A stretch of DNA of 64,000 nt from Mycetocola_B reblochoni (GTDB taxonomy: Bacteria; Actinomycetota; Actinomycetes; Actinomycetales; Microbacteriaceae). Shown here piece after piece: positions 55,956 to 64,000 of this stretch (position 1 is the stretch's first letter; each line of letters opens with the position of its first letter). Under the pieces are notes generated by a model. The model was not told the DNA's origin. It saw only the letters and a program-made list of their open reading frames with translations, and made no database searches. A program made the translations under genes and the position numbers. The stretch is taken from the NCBI RefSeq assembly GCF_003667525.1, contig NZ_RCUW01000004.1, positions 62,001-126,000 of the forward strand, written 5' to 3'.

Positions 55956-56876
55956 ATGGACAGCACTGTCGAAACGGTGATCAGCACCCCCACGTACACG
56001 GTGCGGGACAAGGTCCGCGGATACATCGCGTTGACGAAACCCCGCGTCATGGAGCTGCTGCTCGTGACGACCGTTCCGGTGATGATCCTGGCCTACGGCG
56101 GCATGCCTCCGCTCGGGCTCGTCCTCGCGGCCGTCGTCGGCGGCGCGATGAGCGCCGGCTCGGCCGCGGCGTTCAACTGCTACTTCGACCGTGACATCGA
56201 CCGGATCATGGGTAGGACGAAGAACCGCCCGCTGGTGACCGGCGTGCTCAGCCCGCGCGAGGCGCTGGTGTTCTCCTGGACCCTCGCGGTCGCGTCGACG
56301 GTCTGGCTGGCGCTGACGACGACGCTCATGGCCGCAGCGCTCTCCGTTCTGGCGATCTTCTTCTACGTCGTGATCTACACGCTCATCCTCAAGCGCCGGA
56401 CGGAGCAGAACATCGTCTGGGGCGGGATCGCCGGCTGTTTCCCCGTGGTGATCGGCTGGGCCGCCGTGACGGGAGCCCTCAGCTGGGAGGCCCTGATCCT
56501 GTTCGCCGTCGTGTTCCTCTGGACCCCGCCGCACTACTGGCCGCTCTCGATGAAGTACCGCGCCGACTACCGTGCGGCCGGTGTGCCGATGCTCGCCGTG
56601 GTCCGCGGCAGGGCGCAGGTCGGGCTCCAGGTCATCCTGTACGCCTGGGCGACGGTGGCGTGCTCGCTCCTGCTCATCCCCGTCGGGGGGATGGGCCTGG
56701 TCTACAGCATCGTCGCGGTCGTGACGGGCGGCTGGTTCATCTTCGAGACGCACCGCCTCTACAACCGGGCGATCCGTGAGGACCATGTCTCGCCGATGCG
56801 CGTGTTCCACGGTTCCATCAGCTACCTGACGCTGCTGTTCGTCGCGGTCGGCGTCGACCCGCTGCTGCCCTTCTGA
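55956..56876 (+). CDS. ctaB: Protoheme IX farnesyltransferase (heme O synthase)
   Basis: This 306-residue UbiA-family membrane enzyme attaches a farnesyl group to haem B, giving haem O for cytochrome aa3 oxidase. The first Asp-rich prenyl-phosphate motif NCYFDRDIDRIMGRTKNRPL begins at residue 74; the second region DYRAAGVPML is also present. About nine membrane helices are expected. The divergent tkt-ctaB order is standard in actinobacteria. The next pathway enzyme, CtaA, is encoded 2.6 kb downstream. Confidence 0.95.
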   Translation: MDSTVETVISTPTYTVRDKVRGYIALTKPRVMELLLVTTVPVMILAYGGMPPLGLVLAAVVGGAMSAGSAAAFNCYFDRDIDRIMGRTKNRPLVTGVLSPREALVFSWTLAVASTVWLALTTTLMAAALSVLAIFFYVVIYTLILKRRTEQNIVWGGIAGCFPVVIGWAAVTGALSWEALILFAVVFLWTPPHYWPLSMKYRADYRAAGVPMLAVVRGRAQVGLQVILYAWATVACSLLLIPVGGMGLVYSIVAVVTGGWFIFETHRLYNRAIREDHVSPMRVFHGSISYLTLLFVAVGVDPLLPF

Positions 56877-56942
56877 CTCCGCGGCTCATCTAACTCCGCG
56901 TCCCGTCGAGCTCTGCCGCCGGTGTGGCGCGGCTGTCCGCGT

Positions 56943-56976
56943 GGAGCGGTGTCCGCTCCGTGCCCGGCAGCCGGGC
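56943..56976 (+). terminator. Hairpins between ctaB and the ArsR-type gene
   Basis: Two adjacent hairpins, GGAGCGG-TGT-CCGCTCC (56943-56959) and GCCCGG-CAG-CCGGGC-type (56962-56976), lie between these convergent genes and could terminate both. Confidence 0.45.
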
Positions 56977-56980
56977 CAGC

Positions 56981-57949
56981 TCAGATCCGCGTGCCGCGAC
57001 CGGCCAGGAGCGCGTCCCCGAGGGCGCTGCGGTAGTACAGCACGCTCCGACCGTGCCTGGTCCTGTTCAGGAGGCCGGCAGCGTGCATCACCCGGAGGTG
57101 CTGGTTGACGGCCGAGGGGCTCACCCCGAGCGAGAAGGCGAGCTCGGTGGACGATCGCGGCTCGGCCAGCGACGACAGCAGTCCCGCGCGCGTCGGCCCG
57201 AGCAGCGCATCGGTCGCGCCGGGGGCGGACCGGTCGAGCGGCGCCCACATGGCGCCCTGACCGCGGGCGGGGTAGATCAGCGTGGGGGAGCGATCGAGGT
57301 CGATCATCGTGGAGGCGTTGATCACGAACACCGACGGCGCGAGCGTCAGCCCGTCCACGCCGACCGGCCGATCGCGGCCGAACGGCGCGCTCAACGTCAC
57401 GTCGAGGCTGTGCCCCGCCCAGTGCACGGCGGGGGTGAGCCCTCCGACCATGGACATCATCCCCTCGCGCGCCATGACCCTGCCCCTGTGCGCGATGTCG
57501 GCCTCGAGCACGGCACGCATCCGCGACCAGTGCGGCTCGAAGCACAGCCGCCATGCGCGGCGCAGTGCAGTCAGTAGCCGGTCCATGACGTCGGCGTGAC
57601 GGCCGACGAACGGCGGGGGTATCCGACCGTGGACGACGCGGAGGTCACGCTCCAGCTGCTCGGGGGTGAGGGAGGCGAGCGTGTCCAGCTCATCGTCGAT
57701 GTCGCCGACGGGGGCGGTCGGCCGGGGAGTGACGAAATCGGCGACCCAGCGACGGTCGTCCACGAGTGCGGCGAGCATCTCCTCGTCGAGAAGATGTCGG
57801 ACGTCGGCGATCCGCTGGAGCCAGCCGTGCTGCAGCGGATAGCGTTCCGGCGCGCGGAATGCGCGCAGGCCCAGGCCCATCTCGTTCAGCGGCGAGATAC
57901 CGAAGCGCACCGCGGAGAGCGCGGCGGCGTCGAACTGGTACCGGAGCAT
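56981..57949 (-). CDS. ArsR-type regulator with N-terminal DUF5937-like domain
   Basis: This is a 322-residue protein from ATG 57949 (MLRYQFDAAALSAVRFGISP); the longer open frame would run into the divergent transporter gene. The first ~240 residues resemble the DUF5937 region that accompanies ArsR regulators in actinobacteria. The winged helix-turn-helix is C-terminal (~245-315): GLLSSLAEPRSSTELAFSLG then VSPSAVNQHLRVMHAAGLL. There is no cluster of metal-binding cysteines, so a metal ligand is unlikely. A TATAGC hexamer only a few bases before the ATG suggests a leaderless message. The divergent MFS gene is the likely target. Confidence 0.82.
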   Translation of the reverse strand: MLRYQFDAAALSAVRFGISPLNEMGLGLRAFRAPERYPLQHGWLQRIADVRHLLDEEMLAALVDDRRWVADFVTPRPTAPVGDIDDELDTLASLTPEQLERDLRVVHGRIPPPFVGRHADVMDRLLTALRRAWRLCFEPHWSRMRAVLEADIAHRGRVMAREGMMSMVGGLTPAVHWAGHSLDVTLSAPFGRDRPVGVDGLTLAPSVFVINASTMIDLDRSPTLIYPARGQGAMWAPLDRSAPGATDALLGPTRAGLLSSLAEPRSSTELAFSLGVSPSAVNQHLRVMHAAGLLNRTRHGRSVLYYRSALGDALLAGRGTRI

Positions 57950-58004
57950 GAAGCTATACGCTACATCGGTGGCGGACGGCGTGCGACCAGGGCAGAACTG
58001 ACAC
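57950..58004. promoter_or_regulatory. Shared divergent promoter/operator region
   Basis: Only 55 bases separate the two divergent starts. TATAGC on the minus strand (57953-57958) and TATACG on the plus strand (57955-57960) overlap, so binding of the regulator here would affect both genes. No clear inverted-repeat operator was seen. Confidence 0.4.
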
Positions 58005-59384
58005 ATGCCCCGAACCCGCCGCGACCCCGCAAACGACACGCACCGCTCTGACCGTGCCGCCACACCGACGACGGCCGAGCCGACGACGGGGGCCGTCCCG
58101 ATCCCCGAACAGGAAGCGCCCTCCGCCGGGACACTCCGATCGCTGCTCCGGGCCGACCCCACCCTGCGTGTCCTCGCCGCGGTGACCGCCCTGTCGACCG
58201 TCGGCAGAGGTGCCTTCTTCGCCCTGACCGCGCTGTACCTCAACCAGATCGTCGGCCTCACGCCGCTCACCGTCGGCGCGGCACTGAGCGTCGCCGGGGG
58301 AGTCGGCGTCGTCTCGTCGTTCCTCGGAGGCGCCCTCGCGGATCGGCTCAGCGCACGGCGACTGCTGATCAGCGTGAGCGTCGCGCAGGGGCTCTCGCTG
58401 GCCGCCTACCTCCTCATCACCGACATCGTCAGCCTGATCCTCGTCGCCTCCCTGGCGACGGCCTGCCAGCAGGCGGCCGGCTCCGTCCGGTCCGCGATCA
58501 TCGGGCGTGGCTTCTCCGGACCGATGCGCGTGAGCGTGAGGGCGACGCTGCGCACCATCACGAACGCGGGAATCGCCGTGGGAACGGGGCTCGCCGCCGT
58601 CCCGCTCGCGCTCGGCACAGCGGCGTCGTACCGCGTGGCGCTCTTCCTCGCCGGCATCGTGTACCTCGCCGCGGCTTTTCTGCTCGTCAGACTCGACTCC
58701 CGGCGGGTGGATGCGCCGCACAGCCGTCGGGTTCGTGCGGGCGACGGAGGGGGCGACGGGAACGATGGCGCGCGGGAGCGAGGGAGCTCACCGCTGCAAG
58801 ACCCGCGGTTCCTCGCCGTCACCGTGCTGTGCGGCGTCGTCTCCTTGCACTTCGGGATCTTCGAGGTGGGGGTGCCGCTCTGGCTCGTCGCCCACACGCG
58901 GGCACCAGACGTCCTCGTCGCCGCTCAGCTGGTGATCAACACCGTGGTCGTCATCGCACTGCAGATTCCCCTGTCGCGACGCGCGGACTCGGTGGCCGCA
59001 TCGGGCCGGATCATGCTTCTCAGCGGGATCGGCTTCGCCGTCACCTTCGGCCTGTGGGCCGCGGCCGGGTCGCTCGACGTCGTCGGCGTGACGATCCTGC
59101 TGGTCGGAACGGCCGTGTGGTACTCGCTCACCGAGGTCATGTCGGCGGCGGCCGGCTGGACGCTGAGCTTCGAGCTGGCGGATCAGCGAAGCATCGGCGC
59201 CTACCAGGGTGTCTTCGGCACGGGAACCGCGTTAGGCATCATGGTCGCTCCGCTACTCGTGACCGGCACCGCCGTGGAGCTCGGGGCCGTCGGCTGGGGC
59301 ATCCTGGCGATCGTCTTCACTGCCGCGGGGGCCGGCCTGTTCGCGCTGACCCGCAGCGCCGCCGTACCCCGGCGTCAGGGCTGA
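58005..59384 (+). CDS. MFS transporter
   Basis: This 459-residue major facilitator has a ~50-residue polar cytoplasmic N-terminus and about 12 membrane helices. The motif GGALADRLSARRLL lies between helices two and three, as in motif A of drug:H+ antiporters. A charged loop of ~35 residues (RLDSRRVDAPHSRRVRAGDG and onward) divides the two halves. The substrate is not predictable. It is divergent from the DUF5937-ArsR regulator, a pairing that suggests ligand-induced efflux. A cluster of weak GC hairpins fills the gap to the convergent ctaA. Confidence 0.85.
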   Translation: MPRTRRDPANDTHRSDRAATPTTAEPTTGAVPIPEQEAPSAGTLRSLLRADPTLRVLAAVTALSTVGRGAFFALTALYLNQIVGLTPLTVGAALSVAGGVGVVSSFLGGALADRLSARRLLISVSVAQGLSLAAYLLITDIVSLILVASLATACQQAAGSVRSAIIGRGFSGPMRVSVRATLRTITNAGIAVGTGLAAVPLALGTAASYRVALFLAGIVYLAAAFLLVRLDSRRVDAPHSRRVRAGDGGGDGNDGARERGSSPLQDPRFLAVTVLCGVVSLHFGIFEVGVPLWLVAHTRAPDVLVAAQLVINTVVVIALQIPLSRRADSVAASGRIMLLSGIGFAVTFGLWAAAGSLDVVGVTILLVGTAVWYSLTEVMSAAAGWTLSFELADQRSIGAYQGVFGTGTALGIMVAPLLVTGTAVELGAVGWGILAIVFTAAGAGLFALTRSAAVPRRQG

Positions 59385-59511
59385 GCCCGGCCAGCGCGAT
59401 TGAACGTGACACGCTCCGCCGGCAATCGCGACGGCGGTCCGGTCGGGCGAGGCCCGGCCGCGAGGTCCGAGCCCCGGAATCGGACTGCGGGGCCGGGGCG
59501 AGTCCGGACGA

Positions 59512-60468
59512 TCAGACGGTCTCGGCGACCCGGGCGGGTTCCGACCCGTCCAGCCGGCGTACCGGCTGCTTGAGGCTCATGATCACCGCGACCATGGCCG
59601 CGGTCAGCACGCAGGCGAGCACCATGTGCGCTCCGACGAGGAAGGCGGGCAGCCCGAGCCGCGCCTGGACGATCCCCACGACGATCTGGACGACCTCGAC
59701 GCCCAGCAGCGCCCACAGCCACCGCAGCGGCGGCAGCCGACGCGCCTGCGCCGCGACGAGCAGCACGACGGTCAAGGCGAGAGTCAGGTAGGCCGGCCAG
59801 CTGTGGATGTGCTGCAGCAGCTCGCTGTCGAGGCCGTTCCTGGCGGCGCCGGCGTCGCCGGCGTGCGGACCGGAGCCGGTCGTCACGATGCCGACGAGGA
59901 TCGTCACCGTGACGGCGACCGACATCAGGTGGGTGACACCGAAGAACCACCCGGGCACCGCCAGGGCCCGGGGGCCGGGGCGACCGTAGATGCGGAAGAG
60001 CACCACCGTCGAGAGCGCGACGAGACCGACGCTGACGACGAAGTGCAGGCCAACCACGTACGGTTTCAGCTGTGTCCAGACGGAGATGCCGCCGATCACG
60101 GCCTGCGCCGGAATCCCCGCGCCGATGAGGATGGTGAGCACGAACAGCTCAGGGCGGTCACGGCGCGATCGCACGACCGAGAGGAACAGCCCGATCACGA
60201 TGATCACCAGGACGAAGGTGAGCAGCCGGTTGCCGAACTCGATGACGCCGTGGATGCCCATCTCGGCGGTCGCGACGTAGGAGTCGGCGGTGCACCGGGG
60301 CCAGGTCGGGCAGCCGAGGCCGGAGCCGGTCAGGCGCACGAGTCCGCCGGTGCCGACGATGCCGGTCTGGGCGACGAGGTTGGCCCAGCCCCAGCGGCGG
60401 GCGGCGGGGCCGATCGACGCGGGCAGCCAGCGGGCGAGCCTCCGGGGTGTCGGGGATGCTGTGGACAC
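59512..60468 (-). CDS. ctaA: Heme A synthase
   Basis: This 318-residue COX15/CtaA membrane protein oxidises haem O to haem A. About eight helices are visible, with the haem-ligating histidines in HGVIEFGNRLLTF, HFVVSVG, HIHSWPAY and GAHMVLA. The first extracytoplasmic loop has a cysteine pair (53 and 59 in GCPTWPRC). Glu77 (IEFGNR) is the conserved catalytic acid. GGAAAGG precedes the GTG start. It is divergent from sufB. Confidence 0.93.
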   Translation of the reverse strand: MSTASPTPRRLARWLPASIGPAARRWGWANLVAQTGIVGTGGLVRLTGSGLGCPTWPRCTADSYVATAEMGIHGVIEFGNRLLTFVLVIIVIGLFLSVVRSRRDRPELFVLTILIGAGIPAQAVIGGISVWTQLKPYVVGLHFVVSVGLVALSTVVLFRIYGRPGPRALAVPGWFFGVTHLMSVAVTVTILVGIVTTGSGPHAGDAGAARNGLDSELLQHIHSWPAYLTLALTVVLLVAAQARRLPPLRWLWALLGVEVVQIVVGIVQARLGLPAFLVGAHMVLACVLTAAMVAVIMSLKQPVRRLDGSEPARVAETV

Positions 60469-60505
60469 GATTGCGCCTTTCCTTAACTCCTCGAAATGAC
60501 CGGCC

Positions 60506-60519
60506 CGACCGGCCGGTCG
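60506..60519. promoter_or_regulatory. 14-bp perfect palindrome between ctaA and sufB
   Basis: CGACCGGCCGGTCG lies in the 252-base divergent gap, 38 bases from the ctaA start and just upstream of a possible sufB promoter. It could be an operator; no known regulator is assigned. Confidence 0.25.
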
Positions 60520-60545
60520 CCCTGTCGGGCACCAGCCAAACGCGA

Positions 60546-60551
60546 TAGAAT
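60546..60551 (+). promoter_or_regulatory. Possible -10 for the suf operon
   Basis: TAGAAT, with TGTCGG 17 bases upstream (60523-60528), would give a leader of ~160 bases before sufB. Confidence 0.4.
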
Positions 60552-60560
60552 CGGAGGCTG

Positions 60561-60701
60561 GTGATGCCTGAGAGCGTGGTTGCTCCGCAACGCACTCGAT
60601 CGGGCACCGTCACACCAAGTGTAAGTTCCGCCGCGCGGGACGCAGAACAGCCCGCTCGGATGACAGCGCGGGACAGCCGCGGACAGAGATCCTGTTTGTG
60701 A
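60561..60701 (+). CDS. Candidate small ORF in the sufB leader
   Basis: A frame of 45 codons from ATG 60564 (46 from GTG 60561) ends 19 bases before sufB. GGAGG at 60553-60557 is an excellent ribosome site six bases before that ATG. The product is polar (MPESVVAPQRTRSGTV at the start, ending RGQRSCL) and matches nothing I recognise. It may be a leader ORF or chance. Confidence 0.3.
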   Translation: MMPESVVAPQRTRSGTVTPSVSSAARDAEQPARMTARDSRGQRSCL

Positions 60702-60720
60702 GCGGCAGAAAGAGGGAGTC

Positions 60721-62139
60721 ATGTCAGAGGTACTCATTGACCGACCCGAACTCGAGAGCCTCGGCGTCTACGAGTTCGGCTGGTCGGATTCGGACGCGGC
60801 AGGCGCGTCCGCCCGCCGCGGACTCTCGCCCGAGGTCGTGGCCGACATCTCGGCGCGCAAGGACGAGCCCGAGTGGATGCTCAAGCGCCGGATGAAGGCC
60901 CTCGCCCAGTTCGACCGCAAACCGATGCCCACCTGGGGCGCCGACCTCAGCGAGATCGACTTCGACAACATCAAGTACTTCGTCCGCTCCACGGAGAAGC
61001 AGGCCCAGAGCTGGGAGGACCTGCCCGAGGACATCCGCAACACCTACGAGCGGCTCGGCATCCCCGAGGCCGAGCGCCAGCGCCTGGTCGCCGGTGTCGC
61101 CGCGCAGTACGAGTCCGAGGTCGTCTACCACCAGATCCGCGAGGACCTGGAGGAGCAGGGCGTGATCTTCCTCGACACGGACACGGCGCTCAAGGAGTAC
61201 CCGGAGATCTTCGAGGAGTACTTCGGCACCGTCATCCCCTCCGGCGACAACAAGTTCGCGGCGCTCAACACCGCGGTGTGGTCGGGCGGCTCCTTCGTCT
61301 ACGTGCCCAAGGGCGTCCACGTCGAGATCCCGCTGCAGGCCTATTTCCGCATCAACACGGAGAACATGGGTCAGTTCGAGCGCACGCTGATCATCGCCGA
61401 CGAGGGCAGCTACGTGCACTACATCGAGGGCTGCACCGCGCCGATCTACAAGTCGGACTCGCTGCACTCTGCCGTCGTCGAGATCATCGTGAAGAAGAAC
61501 GCCCGCGTTCGGTACACCACGATCCAGAACTGGTCGAACAACGTCTACAACCTGGTCACCAAGCGCGCCACGGCCGCGGAGGGCGCGACCATGGAGTGGG
61601 TCGACGGCAACATCGGCTCCAAGGTGACGATGAAGTACCCGTCCATCTTCCTGATGGGGGAGCACGCCAAGGGCGAGACGCTCTCCGTCGCCTTCGCCGG
61701 CCCCGGCCAGCACCAGGACGCCGGCGCGAAGATGATCCACATGGCGCCGTACACGCAGTCGTCGATCGTCTCGAAGTCGATCGCCCGCGGCGGCGGACGG
61801 GCCGGTTACCGCGGCGAGGTCCGCGTGGAGCCGAACGCGCACCATTCCGCCAACTCGGTCGTCTGCGACGCCCTGCTCGTCGACACGATCTCGCGCAGCG
61901 ACACGTACCCCGCGATCGACATCCGCGTCGACGACGTCCAGCTCGGGCACGAGGCCACGGTCTCGCGCGTCAGCGAGGAGCAGCTGTTCTACCTGATGAG
62001 CCGAGGCCTCGACGAGACGGAGGCCATGTCGATGATCGTGCGCGGCTTCATCGAGCCGATCGCCCGTGAGCTGCCCATGGAATACGCACTCGAACTCAAC
62101 AAGCTCATCGAGATGGGCATGGAAGGATCCGTCGGTTAA
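60721..62139 (+). CDS. sufB: Fe-S cluster scaffold subunit SufB
   Basis: This 472-residue protein is the scaffold subunit of the SufBCD complex, which assembles iron-sulfur clusters. The parallel beta-helix core contains GGSFVYVPKGVHVEIPLQAY, EGCTAPIYKSDSLH with a conserved Cys, and RGGGRAGYRGEV. The C-terminal helical part (EEQLFYLMSRGLDETEAMSM) contacts SufC. No intein is present, unlike mycobacterial SufB. AGAGGGAG precedes the ATG. The end overlaps sufD by one base. No SufR-type regulator lies upstream in this window. Confidence 0.97.
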   Translation: MSEVLIDRPELESLGVYEFGWSDSDAAGASARRGLSPEVVADISARKDEPEWMLKRRMKALAQFDRKPMPTWGADLSEIDFDNIKYFVRSTEKQAQSWEDLPEDIRNTYERLGIPEAERQRLVAGVAAQYESEVVYHQIREDLEEQGVIFLDTDTALKEYPEIFEEYFGTVIPSGDNKFAALNTAVWSGGSFVYVPKGVHVEIPLQAYFRINTENMGQFERTLIIADEGSYVHYIEGCTAPIYKSDSLHSAVVEIIVKKNARVRYTTIQNWSNNVYNLVTKRATAAEGATMEWVDGNIGSKVTMKYPSIFLMGEHAKGETLSVAFAGPGQHQDAGAKMIHMAPYTQSSIVSKSIARGGGRAGYRGEVRVEPNAHHSANSVVCDALLVDTISRSDTYPAIDIRVDDVQLGHEATVSRVSEEQLFYLMSRGLDETEAMSMIVRGFIEPIARELPMEYALELNKLIEMGMEGSVG

Positions 62140-63347
62140 TGTCGACCCAGGCCCCCGAATCACCCACTGCCCTTCCCGAGGGACAGCACGGCCTGCGTCG
62201 GCACAGTGACGGCGCCGGCGCGTTCGTCCCGGTGCAGACGCGCTCGGAGCGGTTCCGTTCCACCTCTGTCGGCGACTTCGACGAGGTCACCGGCCGCGAG
62301 GCCGTCTGGAAGCTCAGCCCCGTCGACCGCTTCCGCGACCTGCTCGCGGAGACGCTCGACGGAGGGCCCACCCCCATCGACGTCGTGTCGGCGCCCGGCA
62401 CCACCGTCGCGTGGGTCGACCGCACCGAGGCGCGCACCGGCCGTGCCGGCACCCCGGAGGACCGTGCCGCCGCCGCCGCGTGGACGAACACGGAGCAGGT
62501 CCTCGCGATCACGGTCGACGGTGAGAGCGACGAGAACACCACCGTTCGGCGGCACGGCTTCGGCAGCGCCCCCCGGGCGGCCCACGTGGTCGTCGAGGCG
62601 CTCCCGCACAGCCGGGGCACCGTCATCCTCGACCACAGCGGCACCGCGCGCCTGACCGAGAACGTCGAGGTCGTCGTCGGCGAGGGCGCGCACGTCACCG
62701 TCGTCACCGTGCAGGACTGGGACGACGACGCCGTGCACCTGTCGTCGCACTTCGCCCGGGTGGGGCGTGACGCCACGCTCAAGCACGTGGTCGTCTCGCT
62801 CGGCGGCGGCGTCGTCAGGGTGAACCCCTCGACCCACCTGGCCGAGCAGGGCTCGGGCGTCGACGCGCTCGGCGTGTACTTCGCCGACGCCGGCCAGCAC
62901 CTCGAGCAGCAGGTCTACGTACACCACGACGCCCCCAACTCGCGCAGCCGCGTCAGCTACAAGGGCGCCCTGCAGGGGACGGGCGCGCGCACCGTCTGGA
63001 TCGGGGACGTGCTCATCGGGCGCGACGCCACCGCGACCGACAGCTACGAGCAGAACCGCAACCTGGTCCTCACCGACGGCACCAGGGCCGACTCGATCCC
63101 CAACCTCGAGATCGAGACGGGCGACATCGCCGGCGCCGGCCACGCGAGCGCGACGGGCCGCTTCGACGACGAGCAGCTGTTCTACCTGCAGGCGAGGGGG
63201 ATTCCCGAGGACCAGGCGCGGCGGCTCGTCGTGCTCGGCTTCCTCATCGAGATCGTCCAGCAGATCGGCGACTCCGCGCTCGAGGCACGCCTCGAGGAGG
63301 CGATCGAGGCCGAGCTGCGCGGCGGCTCCGCGGCCACCGCACCGTGA
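62139..63347 (+). CDS. sufD: Fe-S cluster assembly protein SufD
   Basis: This 402-residue partner of SufB in the SufBC2D complex is needed for iron entry. It shares the C-terminal beta-helix and helical tail with SufB: FDDEQLFYLQARGIPEDQAR, then VLGFLIEIV. The His-containing core YVHHDAPNSRSRVSYKGAL is conserved. The N-terminal ~90 residues are divergent. The ATG is embedded in the sufB stop, and its own stop overlaps the next gene by four bases. Confidence 0.95.
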   Translation: MSTQAPESPTALPEGQHGLRRHSDGAGAFVPVQTRSERFRSTSVGDFDEVTGREAVWKLSPVDRFRDLLAETLDGGPTPIDVVSAPGTTVAWVDRTEARTGRAGTPEDRAAAAAWTNTEQVLAITVDGESDENTTVRRHGFGSAPRAAHVVVEALPHSRGTVILDHSGTARLTENVEVVVGEGAHVTVVTVQDWDDDAVHLSSHFARVGRDATLKHVVVSLGGGVVRVNPSTHLAEQGSGVDALGVYFADAGQHLEQQVYVHHDAPNSRSRVSYKGALQGTGARTVWIGDVLIGRDATATDSYEQNRNLVLTDGTRADSIPNLEIETGDIAGAGHASATGRFDDEQLFYLQARGIPEDQARRLVVLGFLIEIVQQIGDSALEARLEEAIEAELRGGSAATAP

Positions 63348-63670
63348 GCCTCCGCGTCTGCGCGGTGACCGACCTCACCGTCAACCAGGCCAAGCGCGTC
63401 CTCGTCGACGGCGTGCCGATCGCCCTGGTGCTCGACGGGCAGGGCGACGTCCACGCGATCGGCGACACCTGCACGCACGGCGACATCTCGCTGTCCGAGG
63501 GGTTCGTCGAGGACGACACCCTGGAGTGCTGGGCGCACGGCTCGCAGTTCTCACTCCGCACAGGGAAGCCGCTCACGCTTCCGGCCTACGAACCCGTTCC
63601 CGTCTACGTGGTCCAGATCACCGACGGCGATATTTTCATCGACCCGACCGTAACGAAAGAGATTTCCTAA
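63344..63670 (+). CDS. Rieske-type ferredoxin in the suf operon
   Basis: This 108-residue Rieske [2Fe-2S] protein has ligands Cys43-x-His45 (CTHGDISL) and Cys62-x-x-His65 (CWAHGSQF), the spacing of bacterial dioxygenase-type ferredoxins. It is a regular member of actinobacterial suf operons between sufD and sufC. Electron supply to cluster assembly is inferred from context. The GTG start overlaps the sufD stop, and sufC starts two bases after it. Confidence 0.92.
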   Translation: MSLRVCAVTDLTVNQAKRVLVDGVPIALVLDGQGDVHAIGDTCTHGDISLSEGFVEDDTLECWAHGSQFSLRTGKPLTLPAYEPVPVYVVQITDGDIFIDPTVTKEIS

Positions 63671-63672
63671 TC

Positions 63673-64000
<328 letters not shown>

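Noticed and set aside
58005..58270. N-terminal extension of the ArsR-type gene to 58270 on the minus strand
   Set aside because: It would overlap the start of the divergent MFS gene and adds low-complexity sequence; MLRYQFDAA at 57949 is the natural start.
60564..60612. TPP-riboswitch-like CTGAGA in the sufB leader
   Set aside because: The remaining conserved TPP aptamer segments are missing, and sufB is not a thiamine gene.

Overview
The window is 64 kb of an actinobacterial chromosome. GC content is very high, GTG starts are frequent, and many genes lack a Shine-Dalgarno sequence. Actinobacterial hallmarks include RbpA, WhiA, OpcA, mIHF, a PdtaR-type ANTAR regulator and a PriA without ATPase motifs. 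The mIHF-guanylate kinase fusion and the uvrC-rapZ-whiA / sodA / gap-pgk-tpiA-secG-rbpA order suggest Microbacteriaceae; this family call is inference. No phage, insertion sequence, CRISPR array, defence island or biosynthetic cluster is visible. It is a core-genome region, so the noteworthy items are architectural and regulatory.

Layout. (1) 1-13.2 kb, plus strand: end of the pyrimidine operon (carB, pyrF), then the mihF-gmk fusion, rpoZ, coaBC, metK, priA, fmt, rsmB, rpe: nucleotide, cofactor and translation-initiation housekeeping. (2) 13.2-23.4 kb: partial histidine set (hisE, hisG, hisF, hisI) running directly into a partial tryptophan set (trpE, a Trp-operon membrane protein, a small HGxxPAAW-type protein, trpC, trpB, trpA), then lgt and pyk. 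(3) 23.4-32.1 kb: an exported four-cysteine protein, tRNA-Leu(CAA), pdtaR, a hotdog thioesterase, polA, a DUF885 metallopeptidase-like gene, and rpsA with its own promoter and terminator. (4) 32.2-47.3 kb: a TetR regulator, coaE, the complete uvrB-uvrA-uvrC excision set, rapZ, whiA, sodA, lower glycolysis (gap, pgk, tpiA), secG and rbpA. (5) 47.5-55.7 kb, minus strand: one pentose-phosphate operon tkt-tal-pgi-zwf-opcA-pgl. (6) 55.9-64 kb: haem O/A synthesis (ctaB, ctaA) flanking a divergent ArsR-type regulator/MFS transporter pair, then the SUF iron-sulfur operon (sufB, sufD, a Rieske ferredoxin, and sufC cut by the window edge).

Regulation visible in the sequence. Seven genes (rpe, hisE, pdtaR, polA, coaE, uvrB, uvrA) have a TAnnnT -10 hexamer ending exactly six bases before the start codon, and pgk has one at seven bases, so they are predicted leaderless transcripts. 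Short candidate upstream ORFs precede pyk, the exported four-cysteine protein gene, sodA and sufB. The first two end in ATGA overlaps with the main gene. Several strong GC-rich hairpin terminators separate the units. I found no clear previously undescribed system. The best leads are the mIHF-Gmk fusion, the leaderless promoter class shared by the excision-repair genes, the upstream ORFs, and the divergent ArsR/MFS pair inside the haem A region.
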